In this document: positions 12,601 to 27,600 of the stretch, piece after piece
Layout of the letters: the number at the start of each line of letters is the position of its first letter
Position numbering within the stretch: the first letter of the stretch is position 1
Assembly (NCBI GenBank): GCA_027627225.1
Contig: CM051025.1
Location: forward strand, 50,714,181 to 50,778,180
From: Congeria kusceri
Lineage: Eukaryota; Mollusca; Bivalvia; Myida; Dreissenidae
Length of the DNA: 64,000 nucleotides
Reading direction: 5' to 3'
Translations under genes and position numbers: made by a program
Notes under the pieces: generated by a model
What the model was told of the DNA's origin: nothing
Seen by the model: only the letters and a program-made list of their open reading frames with translations
Databases searched by the model: none

Positions 12601-15600
12601 GGCACTACAATATGGTCCTCACGCTCCGCCAGTGTTACGGCGAGACCTGACAGGAGGTTGTCCAGCGAGGACTTAGAGCCGTCCAGAAATTCCTGGCAGA
12701 AAAATAGTGCTCCAACATATATCAGTGTGTCACTTTACATCTACTAGTGTATTAAAAACCGTTTAAATTCTGAATTTTTAAGCGTAGCTGTCTAAGATCA
12801 CTTTTGGCCTAGATTTCTTGCGATCATTTTATGCAGCGGGAAAACTGAATGCCAATAGAATTGGGCAAATTTTAGGGAATGCAAACTTACAACGATTGTT
12901 TGATGTCTACCAATAACTGTTGCATATTGTTTGGGGATTAAAATGTACATAATTGTTTGCATAAGCAGTTAAAATAAAGTTATAAACATATCTTCGACAT
13001 ACAATCTAGAACTGAACATAATTATGAAAAATTTTACTCATTGTATGTCATGAACTGAACGTAATATTCATTCACAGAATGGAATAATTATTTCGTTTAG
13101 CCTACATAGCTCTATAAATAGCAATTACAATGATTCCATTGGTTGACCGATATCTGAGTATTATCGGTGCTGTGAAACGTTTCGGAGCCATACGTAGATA
13201 TTCGGCGAAGATCAATATGAAATGGTCTATTCTAGCGTATTCAACACACTACATATAAAGGGTGCGTCATTCTAAATATAACGCGGTAAAGCTTTGCTAA
13301 TATACATTCATCAATGAGCGTCTGGAGAATCCTAAACCCGAAAATTTCAATAAATGGGGAATTTATATTTATAAACTTATTGTGCAGGTTAATTTATATT
13401 TGAATTGCGGTTGCGTTTTATTAAGAATTATTTATAATTGCACCTTTCTATCAACTTCTCCAGTAGATGTTATTCAATCTCTAAAAATATTTAACATCTT
13501 TCTATAAATAAAATGTGGTGAAAGAAGTCTCGTAATACGTTGAAATGTTGTTTAAGTTACTTTGACTTCATTTGCATGAATACACTGTTTGCAAAACTAA
13601 TGATACGTATAGTATATTATATAACATAACTATGTACACTCGTCTGATATATAATAATTTTCATTCATTCCCGAAATTATTTTCTGACAATGCTAATTTG
13701 TTAATTTACCTGACAAATTCATGTAACAATTATCGTAACGTAAATTACTAGCATTTAGGTTAGTCATTTTGCGCCGCACGACGTGATTGCCCTGCCCCTT
13801 TTTCTTTGCACCCTGTCCTTTCTTTTTACCTCACCCTGCCCCTTTTAAAGTCTATATGTAACACTATTTCGTTTATCACCGGTGAAAACATTAGAGTATG
13901 ATCGGTTTATTCACGGTACACATATTAAAGACGTTCGCAACAAAAAGAAAATAATTGGGTTAATTTCTCCTTTTGCTTCATTATTTCTTTATTGTACATA
14001 TGTTACACTATACTAATTTCAATCAATAAATATAAAACTGTGTAAGTCATTAAATTCTAGTCAATGGTTAAAAGTTCATAAAGCATTATTATAATAAAAA
14101 ACACACGTATACAATGTATTGCCAAACAAATTAGTTCCAAAAAGATCCATTAAATATCTCCAGTCTATTTTGGCAATTGATGCGTTGTTTATGTCAACAC
14201 GAAACATAAAAAGGCTACACAAGTACCCTATTTAAAGTCCAATATTTCCCAAACAAGTTCGGCGACCCATTCTTTTTATTAATGTCTTGGTGTTAGCATA
14301 CATTGGTGCATGTATGTGCGAAAAATTAAAAAATTCTGTCGTTTGGAACAAAATATATTGATGCATAATAATGACGTTTCATAAGGTATTATTAGCACCC
14401 ATTTGACCTACTTCAATGTCCAGTCAATTTATTATATTTACAGTAATTGTAGGTAAAGCGTATTTCATTACCAAAATACACTTTTATATTGCCAAACAAG
14501 ACATGTGAAAACATACCAGTCGAAAAAACCATAACCTTGTTTGGAAAAAGCTCTCCTTTATACTTAAAACATTGATAAAAATCCAAACTGGTAAAAAGGG
14601 GGCTTCGACAGGTACCGTATTCAAAACCCAATATTTCCGGAAAAAGGCCGGTGACCCCTATTGTTTAACGCTGTTTTAGTTTCAGTATACAATGACACAT
14701 GTATATGACATTTTAAAACAAAATCTGTCGTTTGGAACAAAAGATATTCGTATATTTGATTATTTATTCAAGTTTTCAAAGGCATATTAAATGCATAATT
14801 AACCACATTAAGCGTCCATTAAAAGTCATTTTTTAAATGCTAACTATAGATAAAGCGCGTTTTATCATTAAACTGCAATCGTATATTGCCAAACGAAACA
14901 TTAAAAAAAGTTGCATTTAAAACTCTCCGGCATGTTTGAATATGAACGCTTTATATAATTTAACATTGCTAGCCACACAAACTGAAAAAACGGCTTCGAC
15001 AAGTACTGTATTTAAACCCCAATATTTCCGGAACAAGGCCGGTGTCCCCTAATTTTTAAGACTGTTTTAGTTTTAGGATACATTGACACATGTTTGTGCA
15101 GATTTTTAAGAAAATCTATCGTTGGAAAAAAAATGGAAAAAATTGTTGCGAACGTCTTTAATAAGTTTATCTCAAATTAATTTTTGTCAGATAAGTGTTC
15201 TTAAAGTGTCCAAAAAATCTACAGTCCGAGAAGTCTCCTTAGTAGGGACCAAAAAAGCTGGGGTCCGAGAAGTCACGTAACCGATCATCTAGTCCCTCTT
15301 GTTTCGGGTAAAAAATGACATCTCAATATTATTTTTTAAAGACATTTCTTGTTTTGTTTTTTTAATTCTTAATTATTGGAAAACATAGCCTAGAGAGGCT
15401 ACCTTTCACTGGAAAATTCAGTTGTTAAGTAGGCTAAATATCTTACCTCCGAGCGCTTTCTAGTTTATTGTTGGTATATCTGTCTTTTAATATAGCTACA
15501 AATTAGATGCTCAAACACACAACCAATGCATGCTCCGCTCGTCGTGGCATAAACAACAATTGTGTGAGTATAATATACATGTCACATTACGACCTTTATA

Positions 15601-18600
15601 TAATATGTAATACATAACTTATTGAACTAGATGTGTCACGTACAGACACGGATGCCCCCACGACGCATGTTTGGATACAGACAAAGGGCGTGTCGCCACC
15701 CCTTTACATTAAGCCTTTACATTAAGATTATTCAGCTGTGAAAGTCTGAGCGAAATCCGCCCAGCCGTTATGGAAGAGTTGATTCCACAAAATTTCTTGA
15801 AGTATACATAGTGGAAAAAATGTCAAAGAGCCATAATTCTGCCAAAATTGGTGGCGGCCGAAATTCCTTACTTTACGAACACCTACGCATTAAAGTGGAA
15901 AAATATCAAAGGGCCATAATTCTGCCAAAATGCCTTCCTTTTCGAGGAGTTGAGTCCACAAAATTTCGGGACGTACGTACGTACGGACGGACGTACGGAC
16001 GGACAATTGCAATGCTTTATGCCTCCCACTTTGTGGGGGCATAAAAATGTATAGGCACAAAGCCGTTACAGGTGGGCGTACCTGTGGGTTCCAGAAAGTG
16101 TTACAGAGACGCAGCGCATGCGCCTTACCCGAGGCCCCACCCATCTCAAGGTTCAGCCTCTCAAACGTACAGGTAGCGTCGTTCGCTTTCCTAAAATTTA
16201 TTGTTCAAAGATAGTCGGCGAAGCTGATATCAACACAAAACTATTCAACCAAGGAATAAAGGTAAGTAAAAGGATTTGACGTTGAAACCACAATTCTCAT
16301 ACTTTGTCTTTATCATTGACTTCACAACCAATCAATGATGCATACGATTAATAAAACTGAGTCGTTTAAGAAAATGTTTGTTTACTACCATGATCTAAAC
16401 GCGAAAGAATTTAATGTTTCCCTCATTTTTTTAATACAAGAATCATACAAAATCAATTTGCGGCTGATATAGATTACTTAACAACTTGCAAAACCTTAAC
16501 AATAAACATATTTCATTATTGGTTTGAATAAATACGTGACTGAAATTTTCAACAAAGCAAACTTTGTACAATTTAACTGGCGCTTACCTAACCCAGGTCC
16601 CGGGGGTGACTAGGGTGTGGCCAAATCTAAACGCTGCCGACTGGAACTCTTGGGCGATGCCCGGATGTATATTTGGGTTGTAGCCCTCTGCAATAGACCA
16701 AGATCTTGTGGTTAAAAACCTTAACTCTGAATCCCTACTAGTACGTTTGTTTTGTTTTGTTTTGGCCTTTGCAATGATATACTGGTAATGTGAATAATAA
16801 TTATTTCTTATTCTTTGTTTGTTTCTAACATGTCAAATGTTCTTGATATGTATCTAATCGACGTTTCCAAAAATGTCAATCATATGCAAATTAATCTAGC
16901 GTTTAATCCAAACGTTCTCGAGATCTCCCCCAAAGACACCAAGTACTGGTTCTACCCAGGAAGCGGACTCGAGAGTGTCTCTACAAGCCTTAGGCTTTCG
17001 ATGCAATCGAGCTTAAATAAATATGTTTAAAATAAAAAGAGCACATTATAAAGCTTGTGACGTGTTGGTGATGCTCCGTGAATGGAAATTAATCCATTGA
17101 ATCCATTGACAATTTAAGAGGATTCTGACATGATACACGCTAATGTTTCTATAGACCATGAACAAAATTATCGTTGTTAAACTACTAATAAGCAACGCAA
17201 AAAGAAGTTCTGAGCAGAGCATAGTAAAAAGTTGTTCCAATTACAATTGCAAAATATATGTCAAATCATGTTAGCATCGAAATAATTTTCGCAATATCGT
17301 TGTTTATCGGCCAATAAATAACTCTGTGTCGTTCTAATGCGTGGCTATTAAACAACTCGGGCTAACGCATCAGAACTCTAAATCGTTGTTTATTGGCCGA
17401 TAGACAACGATAAATCGAAAATTATTTCTTAAGTTTATGCGTAAGTGTAAATGTAAGTGGTAAAACTGGAAATGTTTATTGGACCAGTATTCACCAACCC
17501 ATCCTTAGACTTAAGACTAAGAATGAAGAAATTTCTTGAAATGTCTCTGTTGTAAGAACGCTTTTAATTGGAATCTTTCTTTTATTCGCCCGTCTAATTA
17601 CAACATTGTTTATTTAGAATGGTTTGCTAATGACAAAAGCAACATTGATAGCCAGCTTATTTGCGAATGCATAAGTTTTTTTTTAGTCTAAGTCTATTCT
17701 TTATTTTGAAGTCTAACAATATTTTGGTGAAAACGGAACTTGGTCAAGGCTGCTGTTTAATATACTCACTATACGCTGGGATTTCCTCAGTTGATTGCAT
17801 CGTCGAGTTAAAGTGTAGCCATGTCGGTAGCCACTCATACAACACGATATTCTGAAGGGAAATACTTAGTCTAACATGATTCACGCTAATTGTTCTATCG
17901 ACAAAGAACAAAATGATCGTTTTTAAACTAAACATAAACAACGCAAAAAGAAGTTCTGCTTCTGATCGGAGCATAGTATAAAGTAGTTCCAATTACAATT
18001 GCACAAATATATGTCAAATCATGTTCGAATCGAAATAATGTTCGCATTATCATTGTTTATCGGCCAATAAACAACTCTTCTGATGGGTGGCTTAAAAACA
18101 ACTCGGGCCAACGCCCTCGTGGTTTATTCCTACGCATTAGCCGATAAACAATGATAAATTGAACATTATATCTTAATCAATAAATCCAAGCTTTTTTAAA
18201 GCCATACGAGAAGTCCAAATGGCCAAACTCTGGATGAAAATTAAAACCGTCTTCCTATCGCCTGCTTTGTATATACATAAGCTATGAAAAACACTTAAGC
18301 AAAATAATTTTGGATGTAGAGTTGTTTATCGGCTAATAAACAACGATTTGGAGTTCTGGTGCGTAGGTGTTAAACCAGGAGGGCGTTTACGCATCAGAGC
18401 GACTAATCGTTGTTTAGTAGCCGATAAACAACGATAATGCGAAAATTAGTTCCATTCTTAATTGACATGAAAGCATATTCTGCAATTACACTGTGAACTT
18501 TATTTTACAGTTTCGACACTTTTTTTCGGGTTGTTTATTGGAGTTAATATTTAATAAACTGTTCCTTCCAAATGCGTCATTTTATTTTATACTTTCCAGT

Positions 18601-21600
18601 GGTAATGCACTGTTTAAAAACAGTGAAAATTGTCATTCTTTCACTGTTTCACACTGTTTCCAAACACAGTAAATGAAACGGACAGTCGACGATGCCGGGC
18701 TCAAAACTGTAATGTCATGACGTTATAATTCTCGAGATTTGTGTCAAATAAAACGCATTTAGATAGCCCATAAAATGTAGCAAACCGGTGTAAAAAGCTT
18801 AACATAAAAATAAAATTTGTAGGTTTCGGTAGAATATAGATTTTTGATTCACTCGTGATCATAGAAAATATATATTTTACAAATATAAATTTCTATGATC
18901 GCTCGTGAATTAAAATGGGTATTCTAACCGCAGCCAACAAACATAATTTGTCAAATATGAATTAAACTGCCTTTAGTTATGAAACACACTGTGTGTTCTT
19001 TACATGTAAACTAATTGGAAAATCAAACAACGTGACATTCTGAAAGTACACACATAATAAACTATCAAATGTTAGTTGTGTAGTGTGATTTGTATGCTTA
19101 GCAGCATTTTTCTTACTACTTTTGGAATGATACCGATACCAGCCAAATTGGGAAAATTATCATAATTTTCAACCAAATTTGGAATTTTATCACTTTGAGC
19201 AAAAACTGCCAAAAAGAATTCGAAAACAATAAGTTACAATAAATGAACTCTAAAACAACTTTTTCCTTGATTCTTTCACTTGTACTTGTGTTTACATCAT
19301 GTGAAATGAAAGTTAAATGGGGCAAAACTGATCTTGCGTCGGACACGATCAAGAGTCGGACATTTTTAACACCGCTTTTTTCCGACAATATGCTCTTCCG
19401 TATGAAAACAAGTGTAATTTAACCAGAATAAACTTTTCAACTAATCAGATCAATCGTTTTATTTGTTGTGACGTCTTTTCGGGTATTCCTAATTGCCGTT
19501 GCTATAAATAGCTTCAAGGGCGCTTCATATTAAATCGAAACCGCTACAAACGGAAGAGTTGTCTGCTTTTGGAATGGACTACTGTTGATAAAGCTCTACT
19601 AAACTATTTAAGTTTGCCTTTATTCTACAGATTAATAACAAATATGTGTGTTAAGTATGCGTTTAATCGTTGTTTCACTGAGTATTTCTGAAAAATTATC
19701 CGCCTAAACTATGCACCGCATTAGATATAAAGTCGGACAGCAAAAAAATTAAATTTGATTTTGAGTCGGACACTGCCAGTCGCATTATAAATGCTTGTTT
19801 AATTAAATAACCAGCAATAATTATGCATAATTTCCATATTTTAAAACTATCTCAATGCTTTTTCCAGGGCTTAAAAGTACAGCTACATGTCAAGTACGAC
19901 TCCAATTACGTTAATGTATTTTAAAACCTTACTCAGTACCTGGCTATATTTTACATTATACCTTTAAAAAGGTGATGATTTCTATATAGCTGGCTTATAA
20001 TAGAAATGTTAAAGGTATGGCAGTTGTTTGCACGAATTCTAGCGTCTTGGTAACGTGCAAATTGTCAATTAGTTTATCATATACCGGTATAAACAAATGC
20101 GTAAATATTATTTGAAGTAGTGAACGATATACATTATTCATTCAAAATATTGCTAACGAACATCCGACAAAGAATATACATACGTTATACTGGATTTAAG
20201 TCAGCATGCTTCCTTGGTTGACAGTAATATAGTTAAAACTACGATGGGATGAAGGACGTGATTAGTATAATATGCCTATGTTGCCGTTTTGCAATATACA
20301 ATTCAAGTGATAAACAAATGGAAAATGGATTAGGGTCAACTTGAGCATACAACACAAAATGCTGTTGTATTGCGGTCAGGGACTACAAAGACATAGGGCT
20401 GTGTCGGCGTCGGTGTTACCTTCGCCGCAAAGACGCCTTGGAAGAAACGGGCGTACTGTATACAGATCAAGGACCCTGCTACCTTCTAGCAAAATTGAAA
20501 TGTGTCTAGAAATATTCAATTTCTGACGGCCTATGTAGAATTTAACTTCAAATAATTAACTGCTATATGCGTGTTGGTGTTTTCGGCGCTATAATGTGGT
20601 TTAGCAGTTTATGGCTAATGCCGTAACCCCGGTAGGTAACGGAATATACATGCTGTGTTGAGAGTTTTATGCTCCAAATTCGTAATTTCACTCCGAAGCG
20701 ATCCTCTAAGCTATTGTGATTACGAGAACCAGAATAGTGACTTATCGCAACCCATCTGGGACCCATATAAAACAGTTTGCAAAATCCCAAATGGCCCATA
20801 TGGCTTGGCTTGCCCATGCAGGGCACACATGGGAACCTATACTGGACCCATATGGGTCCCATATATTCTTCTGGGGTTGTAATTAGGTAAATGTAATTTG
20901 AATTTCAAATTTTATTACATTTGTTTTTCGCTTACAAAAATCCGATATTCATATTTCAAACCTTCAATAGTTGAACAATTCATATCCGTTGCTAATGATC
21001 GCAAGGTTAAATAAAGGCTCACTTAGCGAAAAATAGCCCTCCTAGCACAACATGTGTATTTTAGTTCTGTGTACGATCAAAGTAGATCTAATTACTTAAA
21101 ATATAAATCAATTATTAAAACACATAATTAAAACACATAACTGTTTACATAATTGGCATGAAACATAATAAAAACATCCAATTTATGGCCATTTACACTG
21201 ATCTATCTCACTGTCCGACTCAATATCAATATCGTCCGACTCACAATCGATTTGGGGTAAGTTGTACTTAGCCATGCATAGTCTATAATCTATGCTGGTT
21301 TCCCCGCGAAACCGGTCAAACTGCGTTGTTGGATTACTAGGCTGGGTACCAGTTCAGGGAAACTCCGCTCTCAGTTCTAAATATAGCTCAAATCCTTCGA
21401 AACTGAGAACACTGTCCGACTCACGATCAGTTTACCCTAAAGGGTCATACATATTAATTATTTTTCCAGATATTTGGAATTTTTATCTTCAAATTGGGAA
21501 AATTTGTAGGTAAATTGGACTGGGAATGGTACCTTTTTAGGGCACAAAGTTTATATAGAGGAATAATGCTGCTTTGTTTTAAATTCAACATTCGTGTAAT

Positions 21601-24600
21601 ATATAATATAATATAGGATCCGACACGAGTTGTCATTTCATACCTTATTTTATAACACGAGTTCAGGAATTTAGTTAGTAAGCTCGCCAAAGGCTCGCTT
21701 ACTAACAAATTTCTTGGACTAGTTTAATAAAATATGATATGAAATGCCATCGAGTGTCACATCTGTTTTATCATATGCGTTCAAACGCAAAAAAAACCCT
21801 TCTAATTTAACCAAAATAAGTTGGTAAATCCTAAAAAATGTGTACTGACATGACGTCATTTCATGTTGACGACGTCATTTTACCAAAATAACGTCATGCG
21901 ATTGGTCAGTCAAAGAATATGTAGCCAATGAAAACGCTCATAATGTTATCTTACACATGTGTAAGATAAAAATACAGTATTCGTAATGGCTGTATTACAC
22001 GGAAATCAAGGTATAGCATGTGATAAATTCTCGATTGCACATTATTATGAAAGACAACTCCATTGGGTAACACAGATAGGTACTGATGATTACCGGACTT
22101 CGTTATCCGAGATGGCAAAGAAAATGTTACAAGAAATTAAAACAAAATATTTATCATATAAATCTATGGCAATATTATATCCTGAAAAATGTGACGTCAT
22201 CATAAAAGTTAAAAAAAAACATCAACATATTTAATTATGTTGTTTATATATGTTACAGTTAAACGTGTACGTATAAATTGCAAGCATTCGAATAATTAAT
22301 CAACGTAAGATTTAGGGTCAAACATACATGTGTGGGTTGGAAGATTTCACATTTGGACATATCTGTATTAATTGTTATATCTACTCAATATACTTATATG
22401 GTATTCTTTACCTGGTGAGTCGCAATGACCTTTTTCCGCGCCAAATTGAACACCTGCTCGTCGTTAAGCGTAGGATGTTGCTTTGAGATTTCGCCTGCCA
22501 GGTAGTTATGGTAACGGAACCACAGAATACCGAAAGCCAGGAGGAACGGGTTTTCATTTCCACGAGGGTTGCCAATCACTGGTTAGAAAAGAAATCACGA
22601 TCATTGTGACTGCAATGCAATCTCATTCAAATCAAATCCTACCATTGTTAGGATCTGAAGACATCGTATTACAGGTCACGTTCAAATGACCTTCTGAACA
22701 ATACAATTGCTTCTTGCACAGAAAAGTTTAGCCACGTTTTTTTAAAGTGATGCATTTCCAGCTATCCTCGGGAATAAATCATTGACAGTTAATTGTCACG
22801 GGGATAACAATGGATATAGTGGTACCTTAGGAGAGTAAACATCCAAAGTTCACGTTAATTTCGTGCACAGTTTGTGTGGTTTATATATGAAGTTATACCA
22901 CAACATTTTGAAGGCGACAGTTTGATTGGCTCCTGAAAAGGTCATCTGAACGTGACCCCTAATACGAAGTCATCAGATCCAGTCAGCGGATAATATAGCA
23001 GCGTCAGACTGGAGATGATTTTAATGAGATTGACTGTAATGTGACTTGACAATTAACTTCGTATTCCGCCAGCCCGTGATAGCTTTTACGTGTGCAAACA
23101 GTAGTAAATTACGAGGGCACGTAGTCGGTTTTTACGTGCACGCTTATCAACTTTTACGTACAGCTCACGTCAAATAAACATTACTATATTTCGCGATTCT
23201 CTCACGCGGAGTCATTCTGCATGCGTGATTTCGTGGCGGCATCTGCTACCACTCTGCGTAACACCATAGATACGCCGAGTTCTAAGTAAGTACTTACTCG
23301 CATTAAATATTATGACTCCTCGATGGCGAGTATATTATTTGTTCTGTTGGAGCTGTAGTGTAATAAGTAATAGCCATTGCGTGCCCATGCATGCAATATC
23401 GCCAAGGGCGCACTTCATTAGCATTTACGTGCAATATCGCCAAGGGCGCACTTCATTAGCATTTACGTGCAATATCGCCAAGGGCGCACTTCATTAGCAT
23501 TTACGTGCAATATCGCCAAGGGCGCACTTCATTAGCATTTACGTGCTGTGTAGCACTATATTCTCAGTCACAAATCATATTTTACACATCTGTGAAAAAA
23601 GGATCTCATTCATCACAGGTGTGCACATTTCTATCATATTCTTCACACATCACAGTCTTATTCGTAACATGTTCTGAGAACATTGTGATCGCATACAGTT
23701 TTTGATATGTATTGAGGTCATATTCTTCTGTGATCTTCTGCAAACCCCGTTTTTTTTTTTGACAATCACATACTTAACTCTTAAAAAATGTGGCAAATGA
23801 GATCGATCATATGTGTGTGAAAAATATGATTTGTGAATAATACGACATTGCAGTGCTGCAACATCGTCGAATACCCACATGTGATATGCCGTTACAGATA
23901 TAATCATATACTAGTTCGTGTCAATGATAAATCTGATAAATGTAGTACGTAATGAATCAGCCCGAGCATGGTGCTGCAAAAGCAAAACTGAGGAGTGTTG
24001 TAGGAAAACCGGGCTTAATGCATGTGCGTAAAGTGTCGTCCCGGATTAGCCTGTGCAGTCCGCACAGGCTAATCCGGGACGACACGTTCCGCGTTTATGG
24101 TATTTTCTGTTTTATGGAAGTCTCTTCTAAACATAAATCCAATGTAGGCGGAAAGTGCCGTCCTGGATTAGCCTTTGCGGACTGCACAGGCTTATCCGGG
24201 ACCACACTTTACGCACATGCATTAAGCCCGGATTTCCCACGACACGCCCCATTTATAATTGTATTTTATGATGTTGTTTCTAAATTACATATGTGGAATG
24301 TAGACACTTCAAATAAAGCCAATTACTTTTATTATAATAAATACATACGTTTTGAAAATGATTTAATTATTACTGTGCCGCAAAGCTCGCATGTGATTAT
24401 TCTGAATGCGCGGCTTGAAGATAGATTAAATATTGAAACTATTTATTGAAAAAAATATTTGTTCTTTTTAAGCGAAGTTTAAGCTTGTGTTCAAGGGTTT
24501 CATTTTGTTTGCTTTCTTTCGTATTTCATCTTTATTGAGCGTTTGAAGTTTAAAACGGGGCGATGCACAAGGTATGAGTAATACTAAATCTTTCGATCAT

Positions 24601-27600
24601 AACATCAAATTTAAACAGTCTGTGCAATGATTTGTCAATTTGATGTTACGGCGTTGAAGTGTTGCATACCGATGTTAAATTTATCTTATGCAAGTAGGTT
24701 TACCTGTTCAACTTCAACAAAAATCAAAATGAGATGTATACTGATAACGGCAAATTGATAAAAGGAAGTTAATTTACATCCAACAAAACATTACAGTATG
24801 TGGAAAAAAAAACAGTGCATTATTATAATAATCCTTAATAATGTACCAACACACTTTGAATACTAAAATGTTACAAGTAAAACTTCTGAACATCTTAAGA
24901 CATTTATTACAAACTACTGAACATATCAAATGCAGGTAGGCATGACTGCCAAAACTTCCATCCACTGTTTTTCTGTCACTAAAAGGTGACATTATGTACT
25001 CGAAAATGAACAATCGTGCGTTAATGTACACCCAAATAAAAAAATTGGTCGTATATGTACACCCAAAATTGTATTTTCTCTGCGTATCTTCCAATTTTTT
25101 AATTTACGCGTTTACGGGCCTTAACTGGGCCTCTGCTGTTAACAAAACCGAACAACTCACGTGTACTGTGTATACAAAAAGAGCAATATGAACGGCGAGA
25201 CGCTAACATCGGATACAGTACTTTTCCAAATGGCAATAACGAAGTCTGTCACACAATATGTAATACATAAGTTTTGTTAAACCTGTTATTGTGGTAGCAG
25301 TGAACCATGAAGCTCAACTATTCAGCAGACTGCAGATCGCATTCAATGACGCAACAGTTTTATTTCAACACAAACATAGCATTTGTTGTTAATAATAGCG
25401 GTGAGGATGACCGATGTCAAGGCTTTAATAGTCCCACCGCACCCGAGGCTGCGTTGTGTTGGGAATGTGTTAGATGGACAATGGGTATCCTTATTTAACG
25501 GTTTATAAATTGGGTTCTATTTAATATTGTTTTGTTTTTAATACCATGTACAGTTAAATAAGTCGTCTATCACGCACACCGACGCTGCATAACCAATATA
25601 TTCGGGTATTTTTTCACTAAATCGTGGTTTGAATTCTATGCCTATGTCATTTATAAAATATCAACAAATAATGCATGTTCAAAAAATATATACTACGTAT
25701 ACAAAGTGTTTTACAGTACGGTAAGACATTGGATACACTGTTTTGTCTATATACTTCAATTGTGAACACAAATAGAATTACATTATTTTCGAAATACATT
25801 AGGCGTAAAAAAAAATGTTTGTTTCAGGTAACATGCCCCCCCAAAAATAGGGTAGGTAGGTCGGGATTTATTTATTTTTTTTATTTTTTTTTGGTAAATG
25901 TTCAACTTGAAGATTGTAAAACTGAATAAATATTCAAAACATATCAGTAATATCCTTAAACATAGTTTATAAGTGGATACTATCAAAACAAAACACTTTT
26001 ATCCAAAAACACATTTAATTATTGAAAAAGGTAAATAAACCAAAAATCAATCTGACAAACCCAATAAAATGTTATAGGGTCGGGGCATTTTTTTAGGGTA
26101 GGTCGGGTAACCTGAAACAAACATATATTTTGTTACGCCTTAGTGTGATGTTAATTCAAAATTGATCAAGTGCCTTTAAAACGTAAAAAGCAGAGCAGTT
26201 GTCTCCTCTTTATTAAACCCTATTATGTCCAAACCGGAATTTATTGGAGTTAGGTGATATGTGCAAAGGTATGCGGTAGTTGTTACTCAAGATGTGAAGC
26301 AACCTGCATTTATATTCAGTTTGCAAGTATCTGTTGTATGCATGGAACATACTGTGTGCAGAACTGAAGGGTTATTGAAATGAAGGCACGTTGTCCTACA
26401 TGGGGGGATGGGGGGTGGGGCTTGCAATTGTCAGGACACGAGATTGCCTTGAAATAATAACAAGAAAACAAGAAAAACATTGATGCACAACACCAAATGG
26501 CGCCGTTATAATATATATTATATCTATGGAGGAGGCAAATGATTTTAAGATATTACCACAAATAAATGTTCAGTGATGTGACCAAGTTAAGTCCCAGTTG
26601 AAAAACTAACGATTTAGTATGATATTGTAATATTGTAAACAGTTATTTGATCACAAATAAGCAAAGAAAGGATTAGATTTTTAAAAAAACACTTGATACT
26701 TTTGTTTGACAGGTCGACTTTTTAAAGGTTTAAAATAAACAAAGCCGCATTAAAATGGTTATGCGCACAACATAAATAACACAAACCCACCTTACGCATT
26801 TTAGAGGCTACGCAGCTGTATCAGCGTCTGCTACTATGCTATTTTTAGAATGATTCACAATAAAATTATGGAGATAAAAAAAAGTTCATTATAATAACGA
26901 CAACATGAAAAAGGAATACACAAACATCGCAACACTATGTGCAGGGGCTATATTCCATAAACATCTTAAGTGAATCTTAAAATATTTTAACTTAAGTAAA
27001 AAAATTCAAATGTTATATTTAAAAAAACTACATATACAATATTTTTTCTATTTATACATACACAAATTAATACTTAATAAACATTTAGCACAATGCACCG
27101 TAAAAACGAAATAAACTCTTAAAATAAAATGTTGCTTTTTAGGTTAAGGGTAAGATATAACTTAGGATTTTTCTGCAATACGGCCCCAGGGCGATACAAC
27201 ACATGCTACATTATATGCTCACTCCAGAAACGTTTCACTGGTTTGAAATTGTGCTCCCGGGGAGGAGGCGGGTTAGCAAACGGCAGACGGATCGTATTGA
27301 GCGCCGGAAAGCTGTCTTTCACCGGAACTGTGGGGTCTAGCGCCTTCAGCCGCCCCTTGTACTTCTCGCTGAGCTCCCGGATGGCGTCCGTCCATGCCTT
27401 TCCGGGACCGTACATCAGCGTTCCGTCGATGAACGGCGTGATTTCGTTCAACTGTTTAAAATAAAGCAAAAGTGACGTCATTTTCAATTAAAGCGTTACC
27501 GCCCCTGTGGTCGTTATTTTTGTCTATGATACGGGTAATAATATATCTTTAATAAAACTGTTAAATCTCTGCATGTAGATGAATGTATTAAAGGAAGTTA

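Noticed and set aside
21986..22234. 82-codon plus-strand ORF in intron 5 with a fairly balanced amino-acid composition
   Set aside because: No recognisable domain, no promoter or splice signals, surrounded by foldback elements; kept only as an unproven frame.
23952..24449. 165-codon plus-strand ORF
   Set aside because: Its first half is the family M MITE; similar frames appear wherever that MITE lies (27973-28290, 58048-58323, 60570-60896).
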